Assembly (NCBI GenBank): GCA_001584585.1 | Contig: LSYV01000007.1 | Coordinates: 1,969,102-2,033,101 of the forward strand | DNA from: Gonium pectorale | Lineage: Eukaryota; Chlorophyta; Chlorophyceae; Chlamydomonadales; Volvocaceae | DNA length: 64,000 bases | Direction: 5' to 3' | In this document: positions 49,559-60,200 of the stretch, piece by piece | Layout of the letters: every line of letters begins with the position of its first letter | Position numbering within the stretch: the stretch's first letter is position 1 | Program-made: the position numbers and the translations under genes | The notes under the pieces: model-generated | What the model saw: only the letters and a program-made list of their open reading frames with translations | Databases searched by the model: none | Told to the model about the DNA's origin: nothing

Positions 49559-50706
49559 GAGGTTAATTACAGGCTACATAGCCCTCTCTTTGGATAAGCA
49601 ACTGTGATACCTTAGCGAACATGGGGGCAATGTTGGTGATGAATGCATTAGCTTTGAATGTACTTGGCTTAGGTCATACGAGGCTTCAGAAAAGATAAGG
49701 CTTCAGAAAAGAGAAGGCTTCTTCCAATAGTACCGGGAGCGAATGTGGAACCAATGGAACTTATCTGGCTTTCAGCGGGACAGCCAGCATATGTGCTCTT
49801 ATGATAGTACACGCAAGGGTATTATACTTCGCAAGTGCATCTGCAATGCAACCACTGCTACCACTTTGGCTACTGCACCAGCGCACACACTAACCAGCCG
49901 GTTCCTCAAGCCTTTGCTTTGGAATGGGCTTAGCAGCAAGGAACAAAGTAAGAATCAATCGCTTACAATCAATAGCGTATGGCACGCATGCCGTTAGCTG
50001 TGCGGTATGCGTGCTCAGTTTAGGTATGCAGGGTCGATTTCCGTGCATGTCGCAAGGCTTCCGCTGCACAATCAGATTGGTCCTTAGGCAACGTGTAAGT
50101 GTGCGAGTAACCACTGTAGGCACCCATGCTGCCCATTCAGCATGCCGCCGTGACGTAACCAAGCTCTAAGTAATGAAACAACACTGCTGCGGCGGCGTAC
50201 GCCAATTAGATTGGTGACGGCCAAATATAAATACAAGGCACCCACGTCATCATGTGCCGATGCTCCCTGAAGCATACCACGGTTACGCTCTGCTATAACC
50301 CCTATGCCTATGCTCACGCTCTCCGCTGCCCTGCATGACTAGGTTTCAAAACATGGGAACCAAATGGAGAACCACGCCCTTCGTAAATGCCAGCAACGGA
50401 CGACTAAGGCCCGGGGACGTCTGGCGTGCCATGCCACAAGTGCGCCGCCAGTCGATCTGCGCGGCATAGGCAGAGACGGTCAAGTACGTTATTCAAGGGC
50501 AAAGCGTGGCAGCATAGTGATACGGCATATGGACGTGGAAGCGACATCACATTTACTATTATTACCTACCATCTGACTTTCCGGCCCCTCGAACATCCCC
50601 AACGCCCAAAGTTCCGGACTCGAGCAGCGACGAGGCTCGTACACCTGAAACCGGCGCAAGTAAAGAACCCAATAGCCTATTCCCAAGATGACGCCAACTC
50701 GCCTCA
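49559..50706. other. Spacer: EXO70 promoter and MinE 3' UTR
   Basis: Minus-strand TGTAA at 49963-49967 is the first after the MinE stop, giving a 3' UTR of about 740 bases. The 400 bases next to EXO70 are AT-richer and contain a short 17-bp tandem repeat at 49681-49721. No gene seen. Confidence 0.4.
49681..49721. repeat. 17-bp tandem repeat upstream of EXO70
   Basis: AGGCTTCAGAAAAGATA is followed at once by AGGCTTCAGAAAAGAGA and a third partial copy (AGGCTTC). It lies about 125 bases upstream of the EXO70 start codon. Confidence 0.75.
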
Positions 50707-51760
50707 TTAGCAGCCCATGGGGAACCGGCTAGACGGGTCTGCGTGCAGGTCCGAGGGGTCCCATTCCAGCAGCACGCCATCCGGCCCGGTCTCGATCCGG
50801 CCGTCAGCGAAACGAGACTCGGCCTTGACTCGGCGGACGGGAATGGCCACGCAGTACACAGTGCCGAGGCCGGGGTCGTCGTTGATTTGCACCTGCAAGC
50901 AATGGGATGTGGAAGGTGACGCCATGTAAGGGCACAGAGGGACAGGGACTGCACACATGTGGAGCCAGTACATGTACTAGTTGCAGACCATGTGCAAATG
51001 CATGCTTCATAACCCTAGGATACAGATGCGCAATGCACTTGTCCGGCAGCTCCAGCGCTGCAGCTCTAATCAGATGTGATTGCTGGCCCAAGAGAATACC
51101 GCTTTCGCTCCTTGCTCACTCCCGCAGGAACCCATCCTCCTTCTGCACACCCATTCCCTGGCGAGGGGTTTGTGTGTCGCGCCCCTTGTCAACCCTGCCA
51201 GATGTCTACACCGCACCTCGATGGCCTCCTCCGACTCGATGTCGACGAAGTCTTGAAGGGCCTTCGCAATCGTCTTCTTCAGCTCACCGAGGGAGCTCGG
51301 GCTCATGCCGCAGCGATCCGCGACCTGTAATAGGTGCGGGATGACGAATTGGAGCAGCTCTTTCCGCCTTTCCTGCAGCCGCAGCAGGCGCTGGGGGAGC
51401 ATGGCGCAGTAGCATCGCACGTACCAGGACCATCTTGAGCCGCCGCTTGACCTCCTCCTTAGGAGTGACGTCTTTAGGCTTTGACGGGAAGAAGATGTTG
51501 AAGCAGAGCTGCAGCTTGTGTAGTAGGTCGCTGACCGCATTGCCCGTTGACTTTGGCGGAATGACGAGCCCGCCCCCTCCGCTGGTGTGCACAACTGCTC
51601 GCGGAAGGTCCGCATCCTGGTGCAACCCTCGCCGTGGCGCCAGGCTGTGGGCAGTGCGCGAGTGCTGCAGCCGACCTTGCCGAGCTGTCGGGCAGCTGGC
51701 CGCTGAGCTGCTAAATCGACTCATGCTTGACGAGTGGCACCGCATGAGTGTTCGCTCCAT
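50707..51760 (-). CDS. MINE1: Plastid division-site regulator MinE
   Basis: Nucleus-encoded topological specificity factor that, with MinD, positions the FtsZ ring in the chloroplast. Three exons: 51760-51425, 51324-51217, 50892-50707; phases consistent, 209 residues from the first ATG. The N-terminal 65 residues are Ser/Arg-rich and lack acidic residues at the start (MERTLMRCHSSSMSRFSSSA), as expected of a transit peptide. The MinE core follows: FNIFFPSKPKDVTPKEEVKR, RLKMVLVADRCGMSPSSL, ALQDFVDIESEEAIEVQIND, DPGLGTVYCVAIPVRRVKAE. The last 30 residues (ETGPDGVLLEWDPSDLHADP) are an extension beyond bacterial MinE, as in plant homologues. A second ATG (MRCHSSSM) is possible. The splice donor of exon 1 is GTACGT after CTG. 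Confidence 0.94.
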
Positions 51761-54609
51761 GGAGCTGCAATAGCAACCGCGCTTCAACTGGTGGCACAAC
51801 AGGTGGCCAAAGTCGGCAGCGTCACGTCAGAAAAACAAATATGGTGAGAGACCGTCACAGGTAAGGTATTGCGCGTTTATGTAGCCTTAACTGCTATAAG
51901 GGGTCGGGGGGGCACACCGTATTTTTGGATCGAATTCACTGTTGCTGCGCGATACACTAAGCTGATCGCTCAATGCTACGTCCGCTAAAGATTGTGGATG
52001 ACGGACATGCTCAGTCGTCGTCTCCCAGTCGACGTTCAGTCGTCGCCCCCCATGTACCCAATCCCCACGGAAGAAGGCTGGCGGAGGGGGGACGGGTGGG
52101 GTCGCCGTGCACAATGCGGTATTCATGGATGCATCGTTGCGGATAGCCGCCTTGCCTGCCGGCCTCACCTCCGTTGCGTTGGGCTTCTCACCTCACAAAC
52201 GTGTCTAGCCAATCCTTGCCCCGACTGAAAACTGACCTGAAAATGAAAATACGCATCTAGGCGCTAGCTTGCCTTGTGCACAACACGCCCCACTCCACGC
52301 GCCGCCCGCAACGACCTCAGGCCCCATTCCCGCTCCCAATCCTAGCCCCAACGGGTATGGGAAACCTGGGGAACTTTACAGAAGCCCTGCCCAAGCCAGT
52401 GCACCAGGGCCCCTAAGCAACAAATCGAAGCGTAGCGCCAGTCAGATGGCGACGGGGCATCTACGAGGGTCGCCATCTAAGTGGCACTACGCTTCAGTTC
52501 CGTCCAAGTGTGTGGCCACCATTGCTGATAAACAACATCAATAAAACATCGAGTGTTTGGTTTGAGCCACTGCGGTTGCGCTTGCATTCATGCGTTCGTC
52601 TCCACCTCTTCATTACCCCGTCGCCGAGCCGCCACTGACACGCTCTACAGAAGAGGCGCAGACAGCTGATGTGAGAACGGCACAGCTGATAGTCAGCGGA
52701 GACGGGTCCGTTCCTACAAGACCCACTGTTGGAGAAAGGCGGAGTGGCAGGTGAGGCCCTGTCACGCCGTGTTACGGTACCGCTGGGTATGGCGGACGCG
52801 GAGAACGAATGCTGGGCAAGCAACTAAAAGGGGGTATGCGGCACGCAGCATTGGTATAGAGCTGGTGGAAGATGATAACGAAACTGCTGGGCTGGACCGG
52901 CCGAAACGACTGCGAAGCAAGGCAAGGCGCATACTAGCTGCCCATGACGTTACAGGGCACGATCGGGATGAAGGAATAGGCCCATGCTCCGTGGCCTCGC
53001 GCACGAACTACATGATAGCGCCAAGGTACTCAAGAGACTTGCAAGACTTGCGGACTTGCGAGCTTGTGACACGAGGCAAAAGTCGAGTGCCAAACGCACT
53101 GCTTATAAAAAAGAGAACCGAGGTTACGGAAGCCCCTCCTGGACTCAACCGACAACCGACAGAGCAAGACCCACGGGACACACGAAAGCCCGTAAATCAG
53201 ACGTGACGGTAATCCGTTATGACAGCCCATGAGTTGGTCCCTGTTGGGCCGCTGGCTGTGGCTTGGTCACCCAACCTACGGGCCGGGATTGGTCCCGAAC
53301 GTTTGGCATCCATTATCGCCTCAGCAACGCCCGACGCCGCCCGCCCGGGCACAACCAAGAGCTGGGCAAGTAAGCACATTAGCCGTGAGGCCCGCACCCA
53401 GGGGCCCGCTGGCCGCCGTGTCAGCTCGTCCAGTGCCTCAGCAGTCGACATCTTAGCCACAGCACTGTCTAATAAGTAGCAGCGGCAGAAGCCACAGACC
53501 TGGCCGCTATCGTTATCCGCTGCCACAACCTCCGCTGTCAAGACCGGCTGCTGCCGTCAAACGGTCCTGTGGTGTGGCAACGGCAGATGGTTCTGGGCAA
53601 GCGGCGGGATGGCCTCCACTCATGGGCGTCGGCATGCTGCGGAGGCACCGGCCGGCTAGTGCACCCACCTGAAGCCAAGCGCGCGGCCCAAGGCCGTGGC
53701 GGCACGTTGCTGCTGTGGTATGGTTTCTTACTGGGTAGGGCCGGACGTCGAGGAGCAGCGCCCACGACCCGCACAAGAGCTGGGTGACCGTGGAACGCGG
53801 AGTCAAAAGGACAAAAACGTGGTCTCACGTTACAAGGCCTGTAAGGATTGAGGATAACTCACATCCACCCAGTTGAACTGCCATATTGCCCAGGATGCCG
53901 TTGTGCGGGTAGCTGTGTGCCGGCAGGACGCGGCATTGCTCTGCACTCAAGATACGACACTTGAATTCATGATAAGGTTGCACACAGGACGGGTGCGAGA
54001 CGCGACCGGGCCAGCCCACCCTCTAGTCGTTACATATCAGAGCTCGGCCAAGGGCTCAGGTGGATGCCCAGCAGCATCAAGCCCAGACCAGCGCCAACCT
54101 GGAGCGCACCCCGGAACCAGGCGCGCATTGTCACCCGACGGCGCGGCTTGACACAACACGCACGCCATGGAACATTCAAAGGCAGTCGCATCAAGGGTAC
54201 GTTGGGACAGTGTGCAGCTGACCTGCGAGATGACATCCGACACAACACACACACAGCCGCTGACTTTGTCAGGGATTCAGGGAGCACAACGTACGCCCTT
54301 CCCTCGCGCCTTTTCCCATCCACATGGCATTGCACAAAAGCCCAAGAGTGCGCTATATTTGGACATGCTCAACGCATTAGCCATAAGGCCCTGCGCATCG
54401 TTTTGATTGTCGTCATGCACGCCTCTAGGAGACATGCACCATACGCGATTAATGCGCTGTTCAAGGCGCAACCTTCCATGCGGTCTAAACCATCGCCCAG
54501 CACCCTTACGACAAGTACAGGCTGCAACCTCTGGCGCCGGAACCAGCGCCACTTGCATTGCACACATGCTAAAGGGCCACCAATGCGGCTGCTAGTTTAC
54601 GGCATCCCA
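51761..54609. other. Long spacer without a recognised gene
   Basis: Contains the MinE promoter at its left end and the 3' UTR of the CRM gene at its right end (minus-strand TGTAA at 54030-54034 and 53830-53834). Between about 52.0 and 53.8 kb several open frames exist on both strands, but none shows splice-consistent conserved sequence. A non-coding or fast-evolving gene cannot be excluded. Confidence 0.35.
54030..54034 (-). terminator. Polyadenylation signal TGTAA of the CRM-domain gene
   Basis: First minus-strand TGTAA after the stop at 54610, about 575 bases downstream. Confidence 0.4.
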
Positions 54610-55368
54610 TCACAGCACGCTGAACTCTGGAGGCCTTTGTGCGGGTGGTTGCTGGCCTGCCTTCTTCCGGGCCTCCTTCGCCGCCGCCGCAGCCTTCCCT
54701 GCTGCGACTAATGGGTCCCCATTCCCAGCCGGCGCGGTGTCCGCGGCCTCCACATCGGAGATCGTGTTGGAAGGCCGCGGCAGTCCCGCCTGGCGGTAGA
54801 GCGTGATCGTGAAACCGATCTGGTGCACACAGACGCAGTCCAGGTAGCGCTCCAACACCGTTACGGCCTCGCCGCGTTCCAGGCCACTCCCCTCGCCTAG
54901 CTTCACACGGACCAGGCTGTGCTTCTGAAGGATATCGGCGGCAGCACGCAGAAAGGACGGCGTGATGCCCAGCTGGCCGACCTGAATGTTGATCAGCCGC
55001 TTCTCCTTCGCCATGTTCTCCGCCTTGGCCCGCCACACTTTCCTGTCCTTGATGTGCATGGCCGCCTGGTAACGGACTTCCGGCAGCGGCCCCAGCGACG
55101 ACTCGTCGAACCCCTCGCTTGTGCCCAGACCCATGTCGTCGTCGTCGCCGAGGTCGTCCACCGTCGGCCACGAGCTCGTGGTTCCCGACACCACAACGCC
55201 GTGCCGCCGCCGATGATGCCCGACGGCACGCCCGCACGGCGTCCTGCTGCAGCACATGCCCAGCGCAACTAAGAGACCAGGATTCGCCAGGACAATTCGC
55301 CGCTGGCCAGCTGAAGCCGTGCGCAGCGAGCTGGCCGGGGGACAGGAATGCCCCAGTAATTGGCTCAT
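54610..55368 (-). CDS. CRM/YhbY-domain RNA-binding protein, probably organellar
   Basis: Single-exon gene of 252 residues, unusual among its intron-rich neighbours. Residues about 1-75 are Ser/Arg/Ala-rich without acidic residues in the first 60 and look like an organelle transit peptide (MSQLLGHSCPPASSLRTASA). After an acidic link (DDLGDDDDMGLG) comes one CRM-type domain at about 118-200: KAENMAKEKRLINIQVGQLG, ITPSFLRAAADILQKHSLVR, VKLGEGSGLERGEAV, CVCVHQIGFTITLYRQ. CRM proteins derive from bacterial YhbY, a pre-50S ribosome factor, and in plants serve in group II intron splicing or ribosome assembly in plastids and mitochondria. The GxxG loop common in CRM domains appears only as VGQLG. The tail is Ala/Lys-rich. 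Function is inferred from the domain only. Confidence 0.8.
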   Translation of the reverse strand: MSQLLGHSCPPASSLRTASAGQRRIVLANPGLLVALGMCCSRTPCGRAVGHHRRRHGVVVSGTTSSWPTVDDLGDDDDMGLGTSEGFDESSLGPLPEVRYQAAMHIKDRKVWRAKAENMAKEKRLINIQVGQLGITPSFLRAAADILQKHSLVRVKLGEGSGLERGEAVTVLERYLDCVCVHQIGFTITLYRQAGLPRPSNTISDVEAADTAPAGNGDPLVAAGKAAAAAKEARKKAGQQPPAQRPPEFSVL

Positions 55369-57271
55369 TTTAGCGTTGCAAAATTAGGTTACTAAAGAGA
55401 AAAGGAGTATCGTTGCAGTGTGAACCGCGAAACCTTCGTTGGCAGCCAAGGCTTGTGCTCATACAAATAGCTGTGTTAGCTACAAGATATACTGCTGTTC
55501 TTTAATGACTTGGCACGGCTGGGACGGCTGGGACGTGCAGCACTCCGTCGTGCCAGCTTCACGTACACGTCGTCCTCCTCCTCCTTCTCCCGTTCGCCGG
55601 CGCCATCCGAGACCGCCTCGTACCTGCGGGCTCCCCTCTTGCTTGTCACCGCCACCCGAGTGTCAGCCATGCGGCCAGCTCTTTCACGCACTCATTGCAA
55701 TCGCCCCACGGAGGAACCCTACGCCTCTAGGCGCCAAAGGCTCCGGTCAGGAATCGCTAGCTTCGCTATGAACCGTGTAGGGGAGGTTGCTCCCTTGAAC
55801 TGTGGCGGAATCGAGTGGCGGCCTGGGCAGTGCCAGGACCTCCATGACCGTGGCTTTGACGGTATGTTGGGTCCCGGCTGCCAAGGGGAAGGGTTTGGTA
55901 GTGGCTGGCACACGCCACTTCGCGCTCTAAGCATATGAGCCAAGATTGCCTGAACCAAAGCATCTAGAGAGGCCTTTTCGGCCACCACTGCCCTCCACTG
56001 CCATCGGGGCGGTCGTACATTCGTAAGTCGCCGAGCTGCACCTGCAGGTGTGGGTGCGGCTCTCAACTGCTTGCTTACCCCGCATGGCAGGGCACTGGTG
56101 CCATTTGGCAACTGCGTGCCCATGCTGCTGCTGTGTGCGGACAGCGCACAGCGGTGAGTAAGTAAGCGCTATACACAAAGAGGGAGCCATGTGGCCCCGA
56201 GGGCGCGACGTTACCAGTAGGGCGCGTTGGTACAAGCGCCTTCCCCGTTTCTGGTTCTCTTTTTTACAAGGCAAGGCCGTGGGCAAGGCGGGCAGGAGCG
56301 GGCTTTGAATATGACCAGTTGGGCCCTGCGGATCGTTACTGCATGTTACTGGGAACTGTGGGAAGGGTATGAATGAGCATGTCAGTTGCCAAACGTCCAA
56401 CCCGCCCACCCACATATGTACACAGCGGCTGTCAGTAATGAAGGCGGCTGACCCCCTTCGTCGTCGTTCTTACTATCAGAGCTTGCACTTCATGGCCGCT
56501 ATGCGGGTGTACGGGCCGGGCTTATGCGGGTTCAGTGAGCGCTGGGACCGGTGGCAGAGTCTGCGACGCAGCACGCACGCCCCAACCGTCTCTAACCAGG
56601 TGACCACGACGCCCTATCAAGCTTGTCCCTTGGCATCGCCTGCCTTGTGCCATGCGCCAACCCACGTACCAACCCGCCCTTACCCACGCTACCGAACCGT
56701 CTGTGACTTCTTGATTAAGTGTAGATGTGCTGGTTGATCCATGTTTCCAGGCAGCAGACAGCATCGCGAAGGCTTTCGTACCAAAGGCATCAACCTTCCA
56801 CTCGTACCTCCGTATGCAGGTACATGAAGATGACAGTACCAGTACCGAGTCTGCTCAATCGACTGCATCAAAAAGGCACATGCCCCACGCGCGGTCGGTG
56901 GCGGTTGAGCTCTGAATGTGAGCTCTAGGCATACTGATACAGAGGGTTATTGACTCATTTCAGTTACAGAAGTACCGCTGGCAGCTGCGAACGTGGGGTT
57001 TTTGGCGCGGCAGTACATTTTACAGTTCTGCTGCGCTTCGCCCTCTCGTCCGCTCAATTTGTCTCCATTTTATACACATAACAGCCGTATACACAATATA
57101 CATATCTCAGCGTGCATCACTTGACGTGTCCGAACGTCGTGTCGGTCACTGTGACCTTCCGTCCCCTTTCCATTTGCACCAAAGACCTTAGTTGTGCTTG
57201 TACTCGTAAGCGGGTCCCTTATCAACCCGTGGGGGAGCGCAATGCTGAGAAGGACGGACTAGCTTCGTGTG
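55369..57271. other. Intergenic region upstream of the matrix protein gene
   Basis: Starts with the CRM gene promoter. One short minus-strand frame at 55476-55670 is listed separately. From 55.7 to 57.0 kb I see no conserved frame. An AT-rich stretch with TTTTATACACATAAC at about 57067-57081, 200 bases before the matrix protein start, could be a TATA region. Confidence 0.3.
55476..55670 (-). CDS. Possible small charged protein or first exon
   Basis: ATG at 55670 opens a 64-codon frame: MADTRVAVTSKRGARRYEAV, then an acidic run (GEREKEEEDDVYVKLARRS) and a basic end. The composition is more protein-like than neighbouring frames, but I recognise no family and see no flanking exons. It lies only 107 bases upstream of the CRM gene start on the same strand, so it could be an upstream frame in that gene's leader. 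Confidence 0.2.
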   Translation of the reverse strand: MADTRVAVTSKRGARRYEAVSDGAGEREKEEEDDVYVKLARRSAARPSRPSRAKSLKNSSISCS

Positions 57272-60200
57272 ATGAGGCTCAGATGCAGGATCAGCCGCTT
57301 GGCGGCAGCAGCTCTGCTGCTGCTGTGTGTGGCTGCGGCCTTGTGGCCGGCCGATGCGGACGTTTTGCCCCCGCTTGTGCTTTCGGGTGTATCTGACAGC
57401 GATACAAGTACTGGCGCGAGCCTGGATGGAAAGGCGCTTAGCGGGCGCGGCGAATTGAGCAGCGGCGAGCAGCTCGGAGCCTTACTGGGGAGCACCGCCA
57501 GCACCGGCGGCGGAGACTGGGCCGGCTTGGCTGGGACTCTGCCGGAAGCTGGCGGTGCGCACAGCAGGGTGCACCTACAGCCTAGGCTAGCGGACCCGCT
57601 CCAAGAATGGCGGCGGCTGGCTCTCTCGGAGGATGGATCCAGCTACTCGTACTGTAATACGGCCCCCTACGGCGCCTGTGGCGTTTGCCTTTCAAACGAT
57701 TCGGACCAGGAGCCGTGCGCGGTGAGTGATGGCTGCCTGCGCGGCTCACCCGCAAGGGAGTAGCGCTTCTGGTCGTGTGCGGGTCGCTGTTGGCGGCAGG
57801 GCTGCCACAAAATTCTTGCGGCTGTACAGGAGGTTATGTGCATCAAGTGCGTAGCTTGTGCGTGGCTTAATGCAGCATGTGCGTGGCGTACTGTGGCCAG
57901 CGGGCATACATGGGCGCCAGCAAGCTTGCACTCCCGGCGACCTGCAGGCACCTGCCACGGGTACAGCCGCTGCACGGGGTATGGGGCAAGGAAGAAGATG
58001 GGAAACGGGTCCGCAGCACGTGGTGCCGATGCGCCGTGAGGGTGAAAGAGCTTGTGGCAATCTTGACGTAGTGATAGGCAACTGGGGGCATGGAGCATGC
58101 ACGGGCAGGCTCTGGGAGGAAGGCGGCTACTCCTGCAGTGGCCGAGCGCGGGTCTGTGCCTGCCATGCTAGCCTTCCCATGCAGTTGCTTCGGCTATGCA
58201 TCCTCTCTTACGGCCCTCGACGCGCATGCCCTACCTGCAAACCCGACCGTCGCAGACGGACGACCGTTTCGGGGCCGACACTTATAAGTGCCGACTACCA
58301 TCGTAAGTCGGCGATGGGCGCGTTGTTTGAGTCCCATGCGCCTTGCGCGCGCAGGACGACGGACGCAACCGACACCAATCTCACTGTCTACTGCTAACTG
58401 AGCATTGTGACGTGCCTTGAAGGCCCGGAGCGGAAGGGCTGGTTCGCCTGAGCCCCTGCGGTGGGGATCGGCAGGTCTTGGCCGGGCTGTTCCTGGCATG
58501 CGACATCGTGTACTTCAACCTTACCCTCGTGACCCCTTAAGCTTGCCTCTCGCTGTCCATCGGCCAGATTGCTAATGTCGAGCGATGAAACGAGCAACGA
58601 CGGTAGCAACGAGGTGGATGGGCGGGTAATGAGGAGGGGAGCAGGGTACCGGTACTGCTGTGACTAGGAAACGGGGCATTCCGTGAAATAGCGCAGCACA
58701 ACAGAGTCTTTATGCAGTGACAGTGTGAAAAGTTCGCAGAGGCCTTGGGAATGTTGATTATGATGACCGTAATGCGGACGCAACCGCACGGGGAACCGCA
58801 GTTTCGGCAGGGCTGCAGCGGTCCTGGCTGGTGAGCCTGAGCGCCTTGTGTCGTATGCGGATTAGGCTCCGCAAGGCCGGGTAGTCCACGGCCCTGCGCG
58901 CGGTTAGGGGCATGGAGGGGTAGATGGGATATGCTGGGTGGTGCGCGTAAGCGCTAGGGTTGGGGGCAAACTTTCGTGTGTGTGTGATTATGTGCGCTGC
59001 TTGCCTCAACCCCGCATGCTACTGCCGGAACCGCCCCGTGCATGTTCCCATGCAAGCCCCCGACGCTGCCCTCGTGCTCCAGGATGGCGTCTATGGCGTC
59101 AGCACGTGGGACCTGGTCGCCTACATCAACGGCGGCGCGTACATCGAGACCGTTGGGACCATGTACCTCTTCATGAAGGTAGGGCGGGCTGTTCCATGAT
59201 CTGTCATGGGCATGATTACGTTTTCCCACATCTGGTGGCCCCTACCGCCGACGCACTCGACCTGTCGGCGGTGGTCGCAGTCCATTTCACAGGCGAGGCG
59301 TTTGGCATGCCCGTACCCACTCACACTATGACTCGAGGCATCTATGTCGCCCCGGAGCCCACCGCGCCCAACCGCCCACCCTGCCCGCTCCCCAGTCCGA
59401 CGGAGCCCTCACGCTGACGGTCCGCCTCAACTGCCCCTGGCTGGCGGTGATCGATGAGAGTCAGGCAAGCGCGGCGCTGTCGCTGTCGCTGGCCCTTCCC
59501 AATGGCAGCTCGTGGACCGAGACGCAGACGTCCACTGAGTCGGGTAGGTCTAGGACTTCGGACACTTAGGATATACGATGTGGGCTGGAGGGGGTGTGGG
59601 CCCTAGGGGTGCGCCCTCGACGGCGCCTTCGCTCCCACCTTCAGCAGCGCTGGTTGGGAAGCCCTGGAACTGTACACTAACAAGGCGACCAGCAGTTAGG
59701 GAGGTGCCGTGTTTGGGACTGTGTTCGATGAGCGCATTTGATTCCACGTTCTGCGAACTCTTTCCTCGGGCCCATGTCCTCTTTCCCCGCATGCGGCAGG
59801 ATCCCACTTTCTGAGCTGCGCAAGCCTCTCTGTCCAGCTGGAGCAGTCCTTCGACTGGGACGCCGGCGTCGCGGCCGAGCACCTCGCCTTCAACGCGACC
59901 GCTACGTTCCTTGTGAGCAACTTCGTGGCCTATGAGGTGTGTGGGTGCTCCACTCGGGCGTATCTATTGCGATCGGCTGGTGGGACACGACCCAAGAACC
60001 GGTTAGAATGGAGGGGACCCCCTGTCGTAACAAAACGCTCAATGGCTGCGAGCCTACAGTTAGGGCCCCTTCCGCGGCAGCCGTTATTGGAGGCCCGGCA
60101 GCTGTTTTTCCTGCTTTTGTCATGAGCGTTGCTGTTCATGTTTGGAAGCCTCCTGCGGGCCCAGCCCTCCCGAGCCCCTGCTCCCGCGCTCAACGTGCGC

